Position numbers and translations under genes: made by a program. A model generated the notes under the pieces. It was not told the DNA's origin. It saw nothing but the letters and a program-made list of their open reading frames with translations, and searched no databases. Shown in pieces: positions 10,618 through 23,901 of a stretch of 64,000 nucleotides of DNA; position 1 is the stretch's first letter; every line of letters begins with the position of its first letter. This stretch comes from Rhodanobacter sp. GTDB lineage: Bacteria; Pseudomonadota; Gammaproteobacteria; Xanthomonadales; Rhodanobacteraceae. The stretch covers positions 1-64,000 of the forward strand of contig JASBTI010000037.1 in assembly GCA_030148505.1 (NCBI GenBank), written 5' to 3'.

Positions 10618-11087
10618 CCGCGCTCCAGCAACACGCAGGCCTGCGCCGCCAGACCTTCGCCACGCCCGCAGAAGCCGAGCTTCTCGGTCGTCGTGGCCTT
10701 GATGCTGATCCGATCGATGCCGCAGGCAAGGTCAGCCGCCAGGCATTCACGCATTGCCTGCACATGCGGGCCCACCTTGGGGGCCTCGCAGATCACCATG
10801 ATGTCCGCGTTGCCAAGCGCATACCCGTGTTGCCTCATCAGCATCGCCGCATGCCTTAGAAACTGTCGGCTTTCGACGTCGCGCCAGCGCTCGTCGGAAG
10901 GGGGAAAATGCTGGCCGATATCACCCACGGCCAGGGCGCCGAAAATGGCATCGCACAGCGCGTGGATCGCCACGTCACCATCCGAATGCGCCCTCACCCC
11001 GCGGTGATACGGCACGCGCACGCCGCCGAGCATGACATGGTCACCCTCGTCAAACGCGTGCACATCGAACCCTTGGCCAATTCTCAT
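10614..11087 (-). CDS. ispF: 2-C-methyl-D-erythritol 2,4-cyclodiphosphate synthase
   Basis: Fifth enzyme of the MEP isoprenoid pathway; it cyclises CDP-ME 2-phosphate with release of CMP. It has 157 residues, the family length. The N terminus [12 protein letters not shown] contains the Asp-x-His metal ligands, and [20 protein letters not shown] is the second signature. It lies 25 bases after ispD and its stop overlaps the mgtE start. Confidence 0.97.
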   Translation of the reverse strand: MRIGQGFDVHAFDEGDHVMLGGVRVPYHRGVRAHSDGDVAIHALCDAIFGALAVGDIGQHFPPSDERWRDVESRQFLRHAAMLMRQHGYALGNADIMVICEAPKVGPHVQAMRECLAADLACGIDRISIKATTTEKLGFCGRGEGLAAQACVLLERG

Positions 11088-11112
11088 CGCGCCATCCCCC
11101 GGCGTGTCTGCC

Positions 11113-11811
11113 TCATTCGGCAGTTCTGTCTAACAGGAACTCCGCCAGCGCAAAATCCGCCGCCGTGGTTATCTTGATATTGTCCTCCGCACCTTCGACT
11201 AGCAACGGCGCGAAACCGGCTAGCTCCATCGCCATCGCCTCGTCGCTGACCTGTATTCCACGTCGCGTCGCCTCGCGCAAGGCCGCCGAAAGCTGGCCGC
11301 GCCGGAACATCTGTGGTGTGAACGCCCGCCAGCGGTGATCGCGTGGTTCAGTCAGCTCGCTGCGGGACGCCGTATCCGCCCGCTTGAGAGTATCGCGCAA
11401 CGGCGCACCGAGCAGCCCTCCGTCCAGCGCTCCGGCGGCTTCGATGAGACGATCGATGTCTGTCAGGCGCACGCACGGTCGCGCGGCATCGTGGATCAGC
11501 ACGAACGCTTCGGCACCCACCGTCGCCGGTAGCGCATCCACCCCTGCCAGTACCGAATCGCTGCGTTGCGCGCCGCCGACGGCCACCTGTACCGGCTTGC
11601 CATTGATCGTCTGATACCCGGGCCAATAACGGTCATCCGCCCCCAAGGTCACCAGCAAGCCGGCAATCCGCGGATGCTCAGCCAGCCGTCGCAACGTATG
11701 CCGAATCATCGGCTGACCTGCCAGCGGCAAATACTGCTTGGGGCAATCGCCCCCCACCCGCGTCCCACGACCTGCCGCGGGCACGACACACCACAGCATC
11801 GAGGCTGTCAT
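11113..11811 (-). CDS. ispD: 2-C-methyl-D-erythritol 4-phosphate cytidylyltransferase
   Basis: Third enzyme of the MEP pathway, joining CTP and MEP to CDP-ME. It has 232 residues. The nucleotide-binding loop [20 protein letters not shown] is canonical, and [12 protein letters not shown] and VTDE-type segments follow. The ATG at 11811 overlaps the ftsB stop (ATGA); a second in-frame ATG four codons later is possible. It is paired with ispF as usual. Confidence 0.96.
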   Translation of the reverse strand: MTASMLWCVVPAAGRGTRVGGDCPKQYLPLAGQPMIRHTLRRLAEHPRIAGLLVTLGADDRYWPGYQTINGKPVQVAVGGAQRSDSVLAGVDALPATVGAEAFVLIHDAARPCVRLTDIDRLIEAAGALDGGLLGAPLRDTLKRADTASRSELTEPRDHRWRAFTPQMFRRGQLSAALREATRRGIQVSDEAMAMELAGFAPLLVEGAEDNIKITTAADFALAEFLLDRTAE

Positions 11812-12161
11812 GGTGTACCCAGCGAGGGCGTGCCCGGTGGTGGCGTGGCCGGCGGAGGCGGCGGAGGCGAGCTACTGGCATCGGCCGGCTTTTCGACCAC
11901 CTGATAGAAGATTTCGCCTGGCTTGATCAGGCCAAGCTCGGTCCGCGCTCGTGCCTCGACCGCCTGCTCGCCATGCTTGAGATCCACCACATCGGCACCC
12001 AGCGCCTCGTTGCGCGCGCTCAGCCGGGCGTTTTCGTCCGACTGTTTTTTCACCGCTACCCGCAAGGCATTCACCTCATGCATGCTGCCATTGCCCAACC
12101 ACAGCCTCAGCTGCAGACCGATCAGGATCACAATCAGGACAAGGGCAATCCAGCGCAGCAT
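11808..12161 (-). CDS. ftsB: Cell division protein FtsB
   Basis: Bitopic divisome protein that forms a complex with FtsL and FtsQ. It has 117 residues: one membrane segment (4-22), then a coiled coil with the ENARLSARNEALGADVVDLK heptads, then the conserved EARARTELGLIKPGE region. The tail is an unusual proline/alanine/serine-rich extension with six prolines in a row. It follows eno by 13 bases, the common eno-ftsB order, and overlaps ispD. Confidence 0.94.
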   Translation of the reverse strand: MLRWIALVLIVILIGLQLRLWLGNGSMHEVNALRVAVKKQSDENARLSARNEALGADVVDLKHGEQAVEARARTELGLIKPGEIFYQVVEKPADASSSPPPPPPATPPPGTPSLGTP

Positions 12162-12174
12162 GGTGGCCTGCCGC

Positions 12175-13588
<1,414 letters not shown>

Positions 13589-13591
13589 GGG

Positions 13592-16462
<2,871 letters not shown>

Positions 16463-18283
16463 ATGAACAACGTTATTTTCGATCGCATCACCGCGCTTCG
16501 CCACGCCATGCAAGAACACGACGTGGCAGCTTGCCTGGTTCCTTCCGCCGATCCGCACCTCTCGGAATACCTGCCCGCCCATTGGGCGGCCCGTGAATGG
16601 CTTTCCGGCTTCACCGGCTCGGCAGGTATCTTGCTGGTCACCGCGAATCATGCCGGTGTATGGACGGACTCGCGCTACTTCGCTCAAGCTGAACAGCAGC
16701 TCGCCGGGACCGGCGTGGTGCTGATGAAGCAGCGGGTATCCTATGCCCCCGAGCACCTGACCTGGCTGCAGCAGCATTTGCACGATGGTGACATCGTCGC
16801 CGTAGCCGGTGACAGCATGGCCGTGGCAACGCAGCGGCGCATCGTCCTCTTGTTGGAAGAAGTCGGCGCCAAACTACGGACCGACCTCGATCTGGTAGCG
16901 GTCATCTGGAAGGATCGCCCCGCACTGCCCAAGGCACCCGTGACCGAACATTCGATCGCATATGCCTGCATCGCCCGGGCGGAGAAGCTTGCAAGGCTGC
17001 GAACGCGCTTGCGCAAACTCGGCGCCACACACCATCTGCTATCGAGCCTCGATGACATCGCATGGTTAACCAACCTGCGCGGCTCGGATGTAGAGTGCAA
17101 TCCGGTCTTTCTGGCACATCTGCTGATCGGCGTCGAGGGCCATGCCACCCTGTTTGTTGATCGCGGAAAGCTCAGTGATCACGTGGTTCATGCACTGGCA
17201 GCAGACGGCGTACGCCTCGCCGACTACGCCACGGTAACCGATGCGCTCGCCGAGCTCGGTGCCGCCGATGCACTATTGCTCGACAGCAGTCGCGTTGTCT
17301 GTGCCGTGGCCGCTGCGATCCGTCCCCAGGTACGCCTGATTGAGGCAGCCAACCCATCGACTGCGTTCAAGGCCTGCAAAACCGCCAAAGAACTGGACCA
17401 TATCCGGGAGGTGATGCGCCGTGATGGCGCCGCCCTGGTACGGGGTTTCCGGCGCCTGGAAGATCGACTCGCCGCGGGCATGACCCAAACCGAACTCGAT
17501 GTCGATGCTCTGCTGCGTGAAGAACGCTCGGCCCAGCCCGACCATGTGGGTGAGAGCTTTGCCACCATCGCCGGCTATCAGGCCAACGGCGCATTGCCAC
17601 ACTACCGCGCCACACCGGAGGCGCACAGCACGCTGCAGCGCAAGGGCCTGCTACTGGTCGACTCCGGCGGCCAGTATCTAGGTGGCACAACCGACGTCAC
17701 CAGGGTCTTGGCACTGGGTGACACCACGGCCGAGCAACGACGTGATGCCACTTTGGTGATGAAAGGCATGATCGCACTGTCCCGCGCGCGCTTCCCGAAA
17801 GGCGCCACCGGACCCCAACTCGATGCGCTGGCCCGTGCGCCGTTGTGGGCCTCGGGGATGGATTACGGCCACGGCACCGGTCATGGCGTAGGCTATTTCC
17901 TCAATGTGCACGAAGGTCCGCACGGCATCCGGCCACCCGTCACTGGCGGCGCACTGGTGCCGCTGGAAGCGGGCATGATCAGCTCGATCGAACCGGGCCT
18001 TTACAAGCCTGCACGCCATGGCATTCGGCATGAGAATCTGGCGGTAGTAGTCGAAGCCGAACAAACCGAGTTCGGCGAGTTCCTCGCCTTCGAGACCCTG
18101 ACCCTGTGTCCATTCGATCGCCGCGCTTTGAACGTGGGCTTGCTCAATCCCGAGGAGCGAGCCTGGCTCGATGACTACCATGCCGGTGTACGCGCAGCGC
18201 TCAGCCCCCTGCTTGATGGCGCCGATCTTGAATGGCTGCACCGCCATTGTGCACCACTTCAGGAATCCCACCTGGCGTCGTAA
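16463..18283 (+). CDS. Xaa-Pro aminopeptidase, long three-domain M24B form
   Basis: Metallopeptidase removing N-terminal residues ahead of proline. It has 606 residues, longer than E. coli PepP (about 440) and like the three-domain APP1-type enzymes. Two creatinase-like N-terminal domains (about 1-300) precede the catalytic pita-bread domain. Its metal ligands are visible as LLVDSGGQYLGGTTDVTR (two Asp), GHGTGHGVGYFLNVHEGP (His), SSIEPGLY (Glu) and IRHENL (Glu). The start MNNVIF was chosen for the family N terminus. No signal peptide is seen, so it is cytoplasmic. Confidence 0.94.
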   Translation: MNNVIFDRITALRHAMQEHDVAACLVPSADPHLSEYLPAHWAAREWLSGFTGSAGILLVTANHAGVWTDSRYFAQAEQQLAGTGVVLMKQRVSYAPEHLTWLQQHLHDGDIVAVAGDSMAVATQRRIVLLLEEVGAKLRTDLDLVAVIWKDRPALPKAPVTEHSIAYACIARAEKLARLRTRLRKLGATHHLLSSLDDIAWLTNLRGSDVECNPVFLAHLLIGVEGHATLFVDRGKLSDHVVHALAADGVRLADYATVTDALAELGAADALLLDSSRVVCAVAAAIRPQVRLIEAANPSTAFKACKTAKELDHIREVMRRDGAALVRGFRRLEDRLAAGMTQTELDVDALLREERSAQPDHVGESFATIAGYQANGALPHYRATPEAHSTLQRKGLLLVDSGGQYLGGTTDVTRVLALGDTTAEQRRDATLVMKGMIALSRARFPKGATGPQLDALARAPLWASGMDYGHGTGHGVGYFLNVHEGPHGIRPPVTGGALVPLEAGMISSIEPGLYKPARHGIRHENLAVVVEAEQTEFGEFLAFETLTLCPFDRRALNVGLLNPEERAWLDDYHAGVRAALSPLLDGADLEWLHRHCAPLQESHLAS

Positions 18284-18414
18284 ATGCCTTGGCGACACCA
18301 GCCAAGAGGAGAATTTGCCTGCGATCCCCTGGGCATAGTGGACGCGTCGAACGCCCCGTCTATGTTGCGTTGGTGCCGCAGAGGGAATGGCGTGGAAACT
18401 CGTATCGGCATCCG

Positions 18415-21168
18415 TTATTGACGCCTGGGAGGCACCACGGTGAGTTTCGCCGACGTATGCGGGGCATTTGCACCCAACATGCGTTCGATCTCGATCGCCT
18501 CAAGCGGATACGAATACAGGTAGCCCTGTCCTTCCATACACCCGGCCCGCAGCAGAAATTCATGCTGGGCCTCGGTTTCGATACCTTCGGCGATCGTCTT
18601 CAAACCTAGACTCTTTGACATCGCCAACATCGCTTCGGCAATGGCCGCATCGTTCGCACTGCCCGGTAGACCGGTAATGAAGGTACGATCGATTTTCAGA
18701 TAAGCCACCGCGGGCAATTTCAGATAGGCCATGGACGAATAACCGGTACCAAAATCATCGATTGCCACCTCGATACCCAAAGCATGCAATGCACGCATCG
18801 TCCGCTGGGTTTCATCGCCCATCTGCAACATGGCGCTCTCGGTGATCTCAAGTAACAATCGATCGGCGGGTAATGCCTTTGCCAGCAGAGTGCGGCTCAC
18901 GGCTTCGACAAAGGCCGGATGACCGAACCAGCGCGCCGAGACATTTACCGCCACACGAATACGCGGCATGCTGGTCTGGTCCCATGCCTCGATCTGGGCA
19001 CACGCGGTCTGCATTACCCATTCGTCGATCCGCCGAATCAAGCCGAGGCTCTCAGCTACCGGAATGAACTCGGCCGGCATGACATCACCGCGTTCGGGAT
19101 GTCGCCAGCGCAACAATGCCTCTACCGCAACGATGCGCCCGGTGGACAACTCTATGCTGGGTTGGTAGACCAGCCGAAACTCGTCGTTTACCAGTGCCTG
19201 GCGGAGCTCGGCAACCAACTGCAGCCGCCGGCTTGCATGTACGTGCATCAGCGGACTGTAGAAGCGAATCGTGTTGCGCTCCTCGGTTTTTGCCGTATAC
19301 ATCGCCGCATCCGCATTGGCGATCAGCGTGACTGCGTCCTCGCCATCCAGCGGATAGCCGGCAATCCCGATGCTCGCGCTCAATACAATTTCATAGTCAT
19401 CAATTACAAACGGCTCAGCCATGCTCGCCAATAGCCGAGTGGCGACCGCGCCGGCATCCTCACGCAGACCGAGCCGACTGATCAGTACCGTAAACTCGTC
19501 ACCACCAATGCGTCCTGCCAGGTCTGTATCGTCCAGTTGCCGATTGATACGCTCAGCCACCTTGACCAGCAGGCGATCGCCCACCGCGTGGCTATAGCTG
19601 TCATTGACAACCTTGAAGGCATCCAGATCGATGAACAGGACCGCAGCGGCCATCTTCTCGCGCGCTGCGGTAGCAACCGCTTCCGCACATAGCCGCTCGA
19701 ACTCCGAGCGGTTGACAAGCCCTGTCAGAGGATCATGCCGAGCCATGAATTCCAGGCGACGTTGATTGGCTTTGCTGGCAAAGATATTGGTGAATACCGC
19801 CACGTAGTACAGCACCTGATTGTCCGCATCCCGCAAGGCGCTGATACTCAATTGCTCCGGATAGCGATTGCCGTCGCGACGCGCGCTCTGCACTTCTCCT
19901 ATCCAATTGCGCCCGGCAGCGATGCTGTCCCAGATCGCCTGCGGCAGCGGCGTGCCGTCCGGCAGGCTGCGGGTTGCATCGAAACGGCGCTCCTGCAGGT
20001 CACGCAAGCTGAAACCGGTTATTTCCTCGTGTGCAGCGTTGACGGAAATGACCCTTCGATCTGCATCGGCAATGATTACCCCTTCGGCAATACTGGCCAG
20101 CGCTTCGGCCGCCACCCGCCGCTCCTGCTCCAGGGCGACCCGTTCAGAAATATCGCGAATGATTGCCTGGCGCACGGTACGCTCCCCCCAGACAACAAGG
20201 CTCGACTGCGTCTCCACCGGCCGGGCACTGCCATCCACATCGAGCAAGGCATTGGTCGCGGCGCGGTCGAGACGTTGCGACACCGACTGTGTAAACAGAT
20301 GCACAAAACGATCGCCTACGAGGTCCTCAACACTGCGCCCAGTCCATGCCGCCGCGGTACGATTGACATCGATAATCCGGCCATTGTTTTCGTCGACCAT
20401 CACAATCGCATCGGCCGCGCTGTCGAAGAGCAGGCTGTAGCGTTCCTCCGTCCCGCGAATGCTGGCAAGGATACGCTTTGCCATGCGCAACCAAAGAAGA
20501 GCCGCTAAAATTGCAGCTCCAGAAACACTAAAAAACAGGACCTGCCCGACCCATGCTGCTCCTTGGGCAATTTGCAGAGAAAATTGTTTACTACGAGGTT
20601 CGATGTAGTCGTTGATTGCGTTGATACGGGCCTGCTGTAATTCAATCTCTCGTTGCTCTATACCCCCTTCGCTGTAACCTCGCTTCAACTCATCTGCAAT
20701 AACGTTGATCTCGGCGATAGAGCTGTCCGTAGAGCGCCAGGCACTCAGCGCCTCCCTCATATACGGTGCATCGGAAAAATGATGCAGCAAGAAAATTACG
20801 CCGGGAATCGATATCGCTACCGTATGGCTCTTTTGCAGCATCTGCTCAACTGCCTGATAGTCATAGGCTCCCGAAAGAATGGCTTCACGCGCATTGTGAT
20901 CTGCCATTAAAATATCGTAATTGCGCCTGTATTTAGCGAGCTCCTGTGGAGCTCCTTTCGCAGCATACGCATTGAGGTCAACAACTACTTGCTTTTGGGC
21001 CTTTGACCAGATGCTCTCACCATTCAAGAGTCCGGCGAGAGCGACCTGAACCTGAAGAGACACCCAAGTCAACACCAAAATCAACCCGACAACAGCTACC
21101 AGTCCGTAAACCAGCGGCATTAAACGTCGCGATAGAGGACGCTTCAACGTGGTAGGCAAGTTATGCAT
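18415..21168 (-). CDS. Membrane GGDEF-EAL protein with two PAS domains
   Basis: A 917-residue c-di-GMP turnover protein. Two membrane helices (about 17-40 and 207-228) bracket a periplasmic sensor of about 165 residues. Two PAS domains (about 240-475), GGDEF (RIGGDEFTVL) and EAL (VEALLRWRHP) follow. The EAL catalytic set looks complete (NVSARWFG, EITES, DDFGTGYSS, KIDRTF, AEGIE). The GGDEF signature is intact, but the I-site RxxD five residues before it reads DDTD, so product inhibition is probably lost. The start region sits inside a nested set of TGAAGCGT repeats. It lies in the same direction as, and 68 bases after, the HDO-like gene. Confidence 0.93.
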   Translation of the reverse strand: MHNLPTTLKRPLSRRLMPLVYGLVAVVGLILVLTWVSLQVQVALAGLLNGESIWSKAQKQVVVDLNAYAAKGAPQELAKYRRNYDILMADHNAREAILSGAYDYQAVEQMLQKSHTVAISIPGVIFLLHHFSDAPYMREALSAWRSTDSSIAEINVIADELKRGYSEGGIEQREIELQQARINAINDYIEPRSKQFSLQIAQGAAWVGQVLFFSVSGAAILAALLWLRMAKRILASIRGTEERYSLLFDSAADAIVMVDENNGRIIDVNRTAAAWTGRSVEDLVGDRFVHLFTQSVSQRLDRAATNALLDVDGSARPVETQSSLVVWGERTVRQAIIRDISERVALEQERRVAAEALASIAEGVIIADADRRVISVNAAHEEITGFSLRDLQERRFDATRSLPDGTPLPQAIWDSIAAGRNWIGEVQSARRDGNRYPEQLSISALRDADNQVLYYVAVFTNIFASKANQRRLEFMARHDPLTGLVNRSEFERLCAEAVATAAREKMAAAVLFIDLDAFKVVNDSYSHAVGDRLLVKVAERINRQLDDTDLAGRIGGDEFTVLISRLGLREDAGAVATRLLASMAEPFVIDDYEIVLSASIGIAGYPLDGEDAVTLIANADAAMYTAKTEERNTIRFYSPLMHVHASRRLQLVAELRQALVNDEFRLVYQPSIELSTGRIVAVEALLRWRHPERGDVMPAEFIPVAESLGLIRRIDEWVMQTACAQIEAWDQTSMPRIRVAVNVSARWFGHPAFVEAVSRTLLAKALPADRLLLEITESAMLQMGDETQRTMRALHALGIEVAIDDFGTGYSSMAYLKLPAVAYLKIDRTFITGLPGSANDAAIAEAMLAMSKSLGLKTIAEGIETEAQHEFLLRAGCMEGQGYLYSYPLEAIEIERMLGANAPHTSAKLTVVPPRRQ

Positions 21169-21228
21169 CGCGGCCTTTTTCGCACAATTGAAGCGTCAAA
21201 CGCTTCAGTTGGGTTCACGTTGAAGCGT
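21139..21228. repeat. Nested TGAAGCGT inverted repeats around the GGDEF-EAL start
   Basis: Four copies of the 8-mer TGAAGCGT occur in 90 bases in alternating orientation. The outer pair extends to a perfect 12-base inverted repeat, ACGCTTCAACGT at 21139-21150 and ACGTTGAAGCGT at 21217-21228. The inner pair forms a stem of 8 with a CAA loop (21189-21207). The start codon of the GGDEF-EAL gene (21168) lies between. It could be an operator, or the inner hairpin could end the upstream HDO-like transcript; no T tract follows it. Confidence 0.6.
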
Positions 21229-21236
21229 AGCATTCG

Positions 21237-22013
21237 TCAAGCAGCAGCTTCACTGGCTGATCGCAGAATACGCACTGGTTCAACGCACTTGTCTGCAAGT
21301 ATACGCATACTGATGTAACTCCGCTTTACGCACTCACTTATATGAGTGACTTCCGCGCTAGAGGGAGCCTTTCCCATCAACGTGCAAACTATCTCCAAAG
21401 CCTCCCACGGATGAGTATCGTCATATGCCGCATGAAGCTGCAACCAACGCAATGAGCGAGCCCGAATATCGACTGGAAAGCTTTCAGCGTAGCTGGCGCT
21501 ATCGTAAATTAGCTGCGACCATTCACCCGTTGCGCCCTCCACGGCGTAGTTGGTAGCCGCGATACCAGCCACCAAGGAGTCTCCGGCAGTCACTTCCTCG
21601 CACCACTCGGCCAACGTTTCAGTCCCACGAGGCGGCTGCCCCTTCAGTACATCGTGACGGGATACGCCCGCACCCTCTGCCCAATTGAGCCAATATTCAG
21701 CGTGATTCTGTTCGACGCGAATATTACGCACCAACCAGCGGCGAGCCAGATTGTCCCCAGCACTGCGACCATACTGCGTTTTTAGTAAACTCTGCGCCAT
21801 ATAGGCGGGAAACCGTTCAATAACGGGCCATATTCCCACCATGAAACTGAACGTACCCGCGTAATCGAGTGATCCATTGCTCATCATAGGCCACAACTCA
21901 TGATCAATCACACTCTGCTTCGTGCTCTCACAATCGCCCACCATATCCTGAGCCCATTGCGGGTAGCTGGTCAGTTCGGTCAGCGGGCCAGTCCGCTCGA
22001 AATGGTTGTTCAT
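21237..22013 (-). CDS. Heme-oxygenase-like/TenA-PqqC superfamily protein
   Basis: A 258-residue, mostly helical protein of the TenA/PqqC/CADD (HDO) superfamily. Candidate metal ligands are Glu101 and His104 (VEQNHAEYW), Glu159 (YAVEGATGEW) and the trio His194-x3-Asp198-x2-His201. The last spacing matches the diiron CADD-type enzymes that make p-aminobenzoate or cleave C-C bonds. Members are often named TenA family transcriptional regulators, which is misleading. The start MNNHFE was chosen because GGAGAG precedes it. It faces the YbdK/ATP-grasp pair across 754 bases. The exact reaction is unknown. Confidence 0.7.
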   Translation of the reverse strand: MNNHFERTGPLTELTSYPQWAQDMVGDCESTKQSVIDHELWPMMSNGSLDYAGTFSFMVGIWPVIERFPAYMAQSLLKTQYGRSAGDNLARRWLVRNIRVEQNHAEYWLNWAEGAGVSRHDVLKGQPPRGTETLAEWCEEVTAGDSLVAGIAATNYAVEGATGEWSQLIYDSASYAESFPVDIRARSLRWLQLHAAYDDTHPWEALEIVCTLMGKAPSSAEVTHISECVKRSYISMRILADKCVEPVRILRSASEAAA

Positions 22014-22767
22014 TGTCAATCTCTCCAGTGTCTTTGTTGACCAATAAACTGCCACTCGCGCACGCGGCGACAGCCGAGCGTCGGACTGACGCCCGCCCCT
22101 ATCATGGCCAAGTCACGCAATTGTTGCGATAGCGACGTGGTTCACAGAATTTGAATAACTATCGCGTTAGGCGCCTCGAGCCCTCATTTTTGTGCACTGG
22201 CACCCACTTCAGCGCCGGCGTAACCCGCGATGGTTCGCTGGCACTGTGACAAGGACAACACTCCATCTGCGTTGTCGGTCACGGAGACAGCGATCGCTTT
22301 CCACGTCTGCGTAGGCCCTCATTTTACCGCCCGCGCCACCATGCGCCTCGGGATTCGTCGACGCCCCCCTCTCCGGTCGAGGACCTTGAACCGTTCGCAC
22401 TGGGTCATCCCGATCCGAGCCCGGTGGTCCGCTCGTTCCTGCTGGCTACCGCCTTCCAGCCCCATACTGCAGACAGTGGCTCGGCATGAGGGCGGACGCC
22501 GGGCACTACCGCATTCACCGTCGCGAACAATCGTCGCATAAGTTGAGTAACGTACACCACACGGATGCCCGGGTAACCGTTCAACCTGCTGCCACACCTC
22601 GGGCAAGCCGCTCGACCCAGTGGACAGCGGGTCATCAGCAGCGATGATCATGGCTCGCGTCGATTGCACAAACCATCATCAAGAAAAGCCCGGGGTCCGA
22701 GACAACGCCCCTTTCAACGGCCATAACCATGGGCGCGGAGCCCGCTACGTCTGGAGGAACACGCGGC
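22014..22767. other. 754-base spacer with no supported gene
   Basis: It lies between the HDO-like gene (minus) and the YbdK-like gene (plus), so both promoters should be here. Several short frames exist on both strands, up to 116 codons, but their amino-acid composition looks like out-of-frame GC-rich DNA and I recognise no family. It could contain an eroded gene or a small RNA. The 3' end holds the GGAGG site of the YbdK-like gene (22752-22757). Confidence 0.4.
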
Positions 22768-23901
22768 ATGATCACCATCGGGTTGGAAGAAGAAGTACAA
22801 GTTGTCGACGCTCATGGACAGCTGGTTTCGCATGATTTTTTGAGAGAGAGTCCATCCGGAAACGATAATTCCGAAGGCATAATTGACAAGGAACTCCATC
22901 GCTGCGCGATTGAGTTGAAAACACGCATCTGCCACAGCGTCGACGAGCTGCAGACCGCACTGCATGTATTGCGCGCCCAGGCCAGACTGCGAGCGGCGGC
23001 GCAAGGGCAGCAGATCCTGATCGCGGGGCTGCATCCCACTGCCATGTGGCAGCAGCAAGCGCGTCACGAGGGGGTCGATTACCCGCGCTACACGCGCTTG
23101 ATCGATGAATACCAGGATGTGGCCCGCAGCGCTTTCAGCTTCGGCATGCACCTGCACCTCGGGTTTGCCGGCGACGCACCCAAGATGGCCATCATGAACC
23201 GGTTGCGCCACGTGCTCCCCGAGGTCCTCGCGCTGTCCGCCAGCTCGCCATTTTTCGAGGGATACGATACCGGCTTGCAAACCTGGCGCCACAGCCTTCT
23301 CGACCGCTATCCACGTATGGGTATCCCCGATATCTGGGACAGCGAGGGCGATTACCGGATGCATCTGCAACGACTGCGGCGGCTGGGCTGCTTGCAACAG
23401 GATCAGGGACTCTGGCAGGACCTTCGTCTGCATCATCGCTACGGCACGCTCGAAGTCCGCATCATGGACAGCCATCCGCACCTCGATCGCATCGGCCTGA
23501 TCGCCACGCTGCTGAAGTGGGAAGCCGAAACCCTGCTGCTGGAATTCGCCAGCGGTCGGCAATCCGCAATTTGGTCGCGTGCTTGCATCGAGGAAAACAA
23601 ATGGCGTGCGCGCCGCCATGGCCTGCAAGCCCAATGGATTGAATGGGACCGCGATCAGGCGTGCAGTACCTCCGAACATTTCGAGCGTTGGTGGTCGCGC
23701 ATCGCATTCCGCGCCGCCAGTCCCGCCGAACGCAGCCGTTGGGAACGGCAACTGGCTGACGCTCTCAGCGAAGGGAGCTATGCCGATGCCTTGCGCCGCC
23801 AGGTGCAGCGCGATACCGACTGGCGCAGCACACTGCAATGGATGATAGCGAGGAGCCACGATGAGCCACCGACGCTACAGTATGCTGAGGGCTGGCAGTG
23901 A
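22768..23901 (+). CDS. YbdK-type carboxylate-amine ligase (GCS2 family)
   Basis: A 377-residue member of the glutamate-cysteine ligase family 2. The motifs ITIGLEEEVQVVD, IIDKELHRCAIELKT, IAGLHPTAMWQQQ, SFGMHLHLGF and TLEVRIMDSHPHLD cover the ATP, metal and amino-acid site of YbdK enzymes, which join a carboxylate (often glutamate) to an amine in an ATP-dependent step. The start ATG at 22768 follows CTGGAGGAAC. Its stop overlaps the GTG start of the next gene (GTGA), so the two are translated together. The substrate is unknown; YbdK homologues are weak gamma-glutamylcysteine synthetases in vitro. Confidence 0.87.
   Translation: MITIGLEEEVQVVDAHGQLVSHDFLRESPSGNDNSEGIIDKELHRCAIELKTRICHSVDELQTALHVLRAQARLRAAAQGQQILIAGLHPTAMWQQQARHEGVDYPRYTRLIDEYQDVARSAFSFGMHLHLGFAGDAPKMAIMNRLRHVLPEVLALSASSPFFEGYDTGLQTWRHSLLDRYPRMGIPDIWDSEGDYRMHLQRLRRLGCLQQDQGLWQDLRLHHRYGTLEVRIMDSHPHLDRIGLIATLLKWEAETLLLEFASGRQSAIWSRACIEENKWRARRHGLQAQWIEWDRDQACSTSEHFERWWSRIAFRAASPAERSRWERQLADALSEGSYADALRRQVQRDTDWRSTLQWMIARSHDEPPTLQYAEGWQ

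Noticed and set aside
18285-18305. CTTGGC/GCCAAG hairpin after the aminopeptidase gene as terminator
   Set aside because: Stem of only six pairs and no following T tract; too weak to list.
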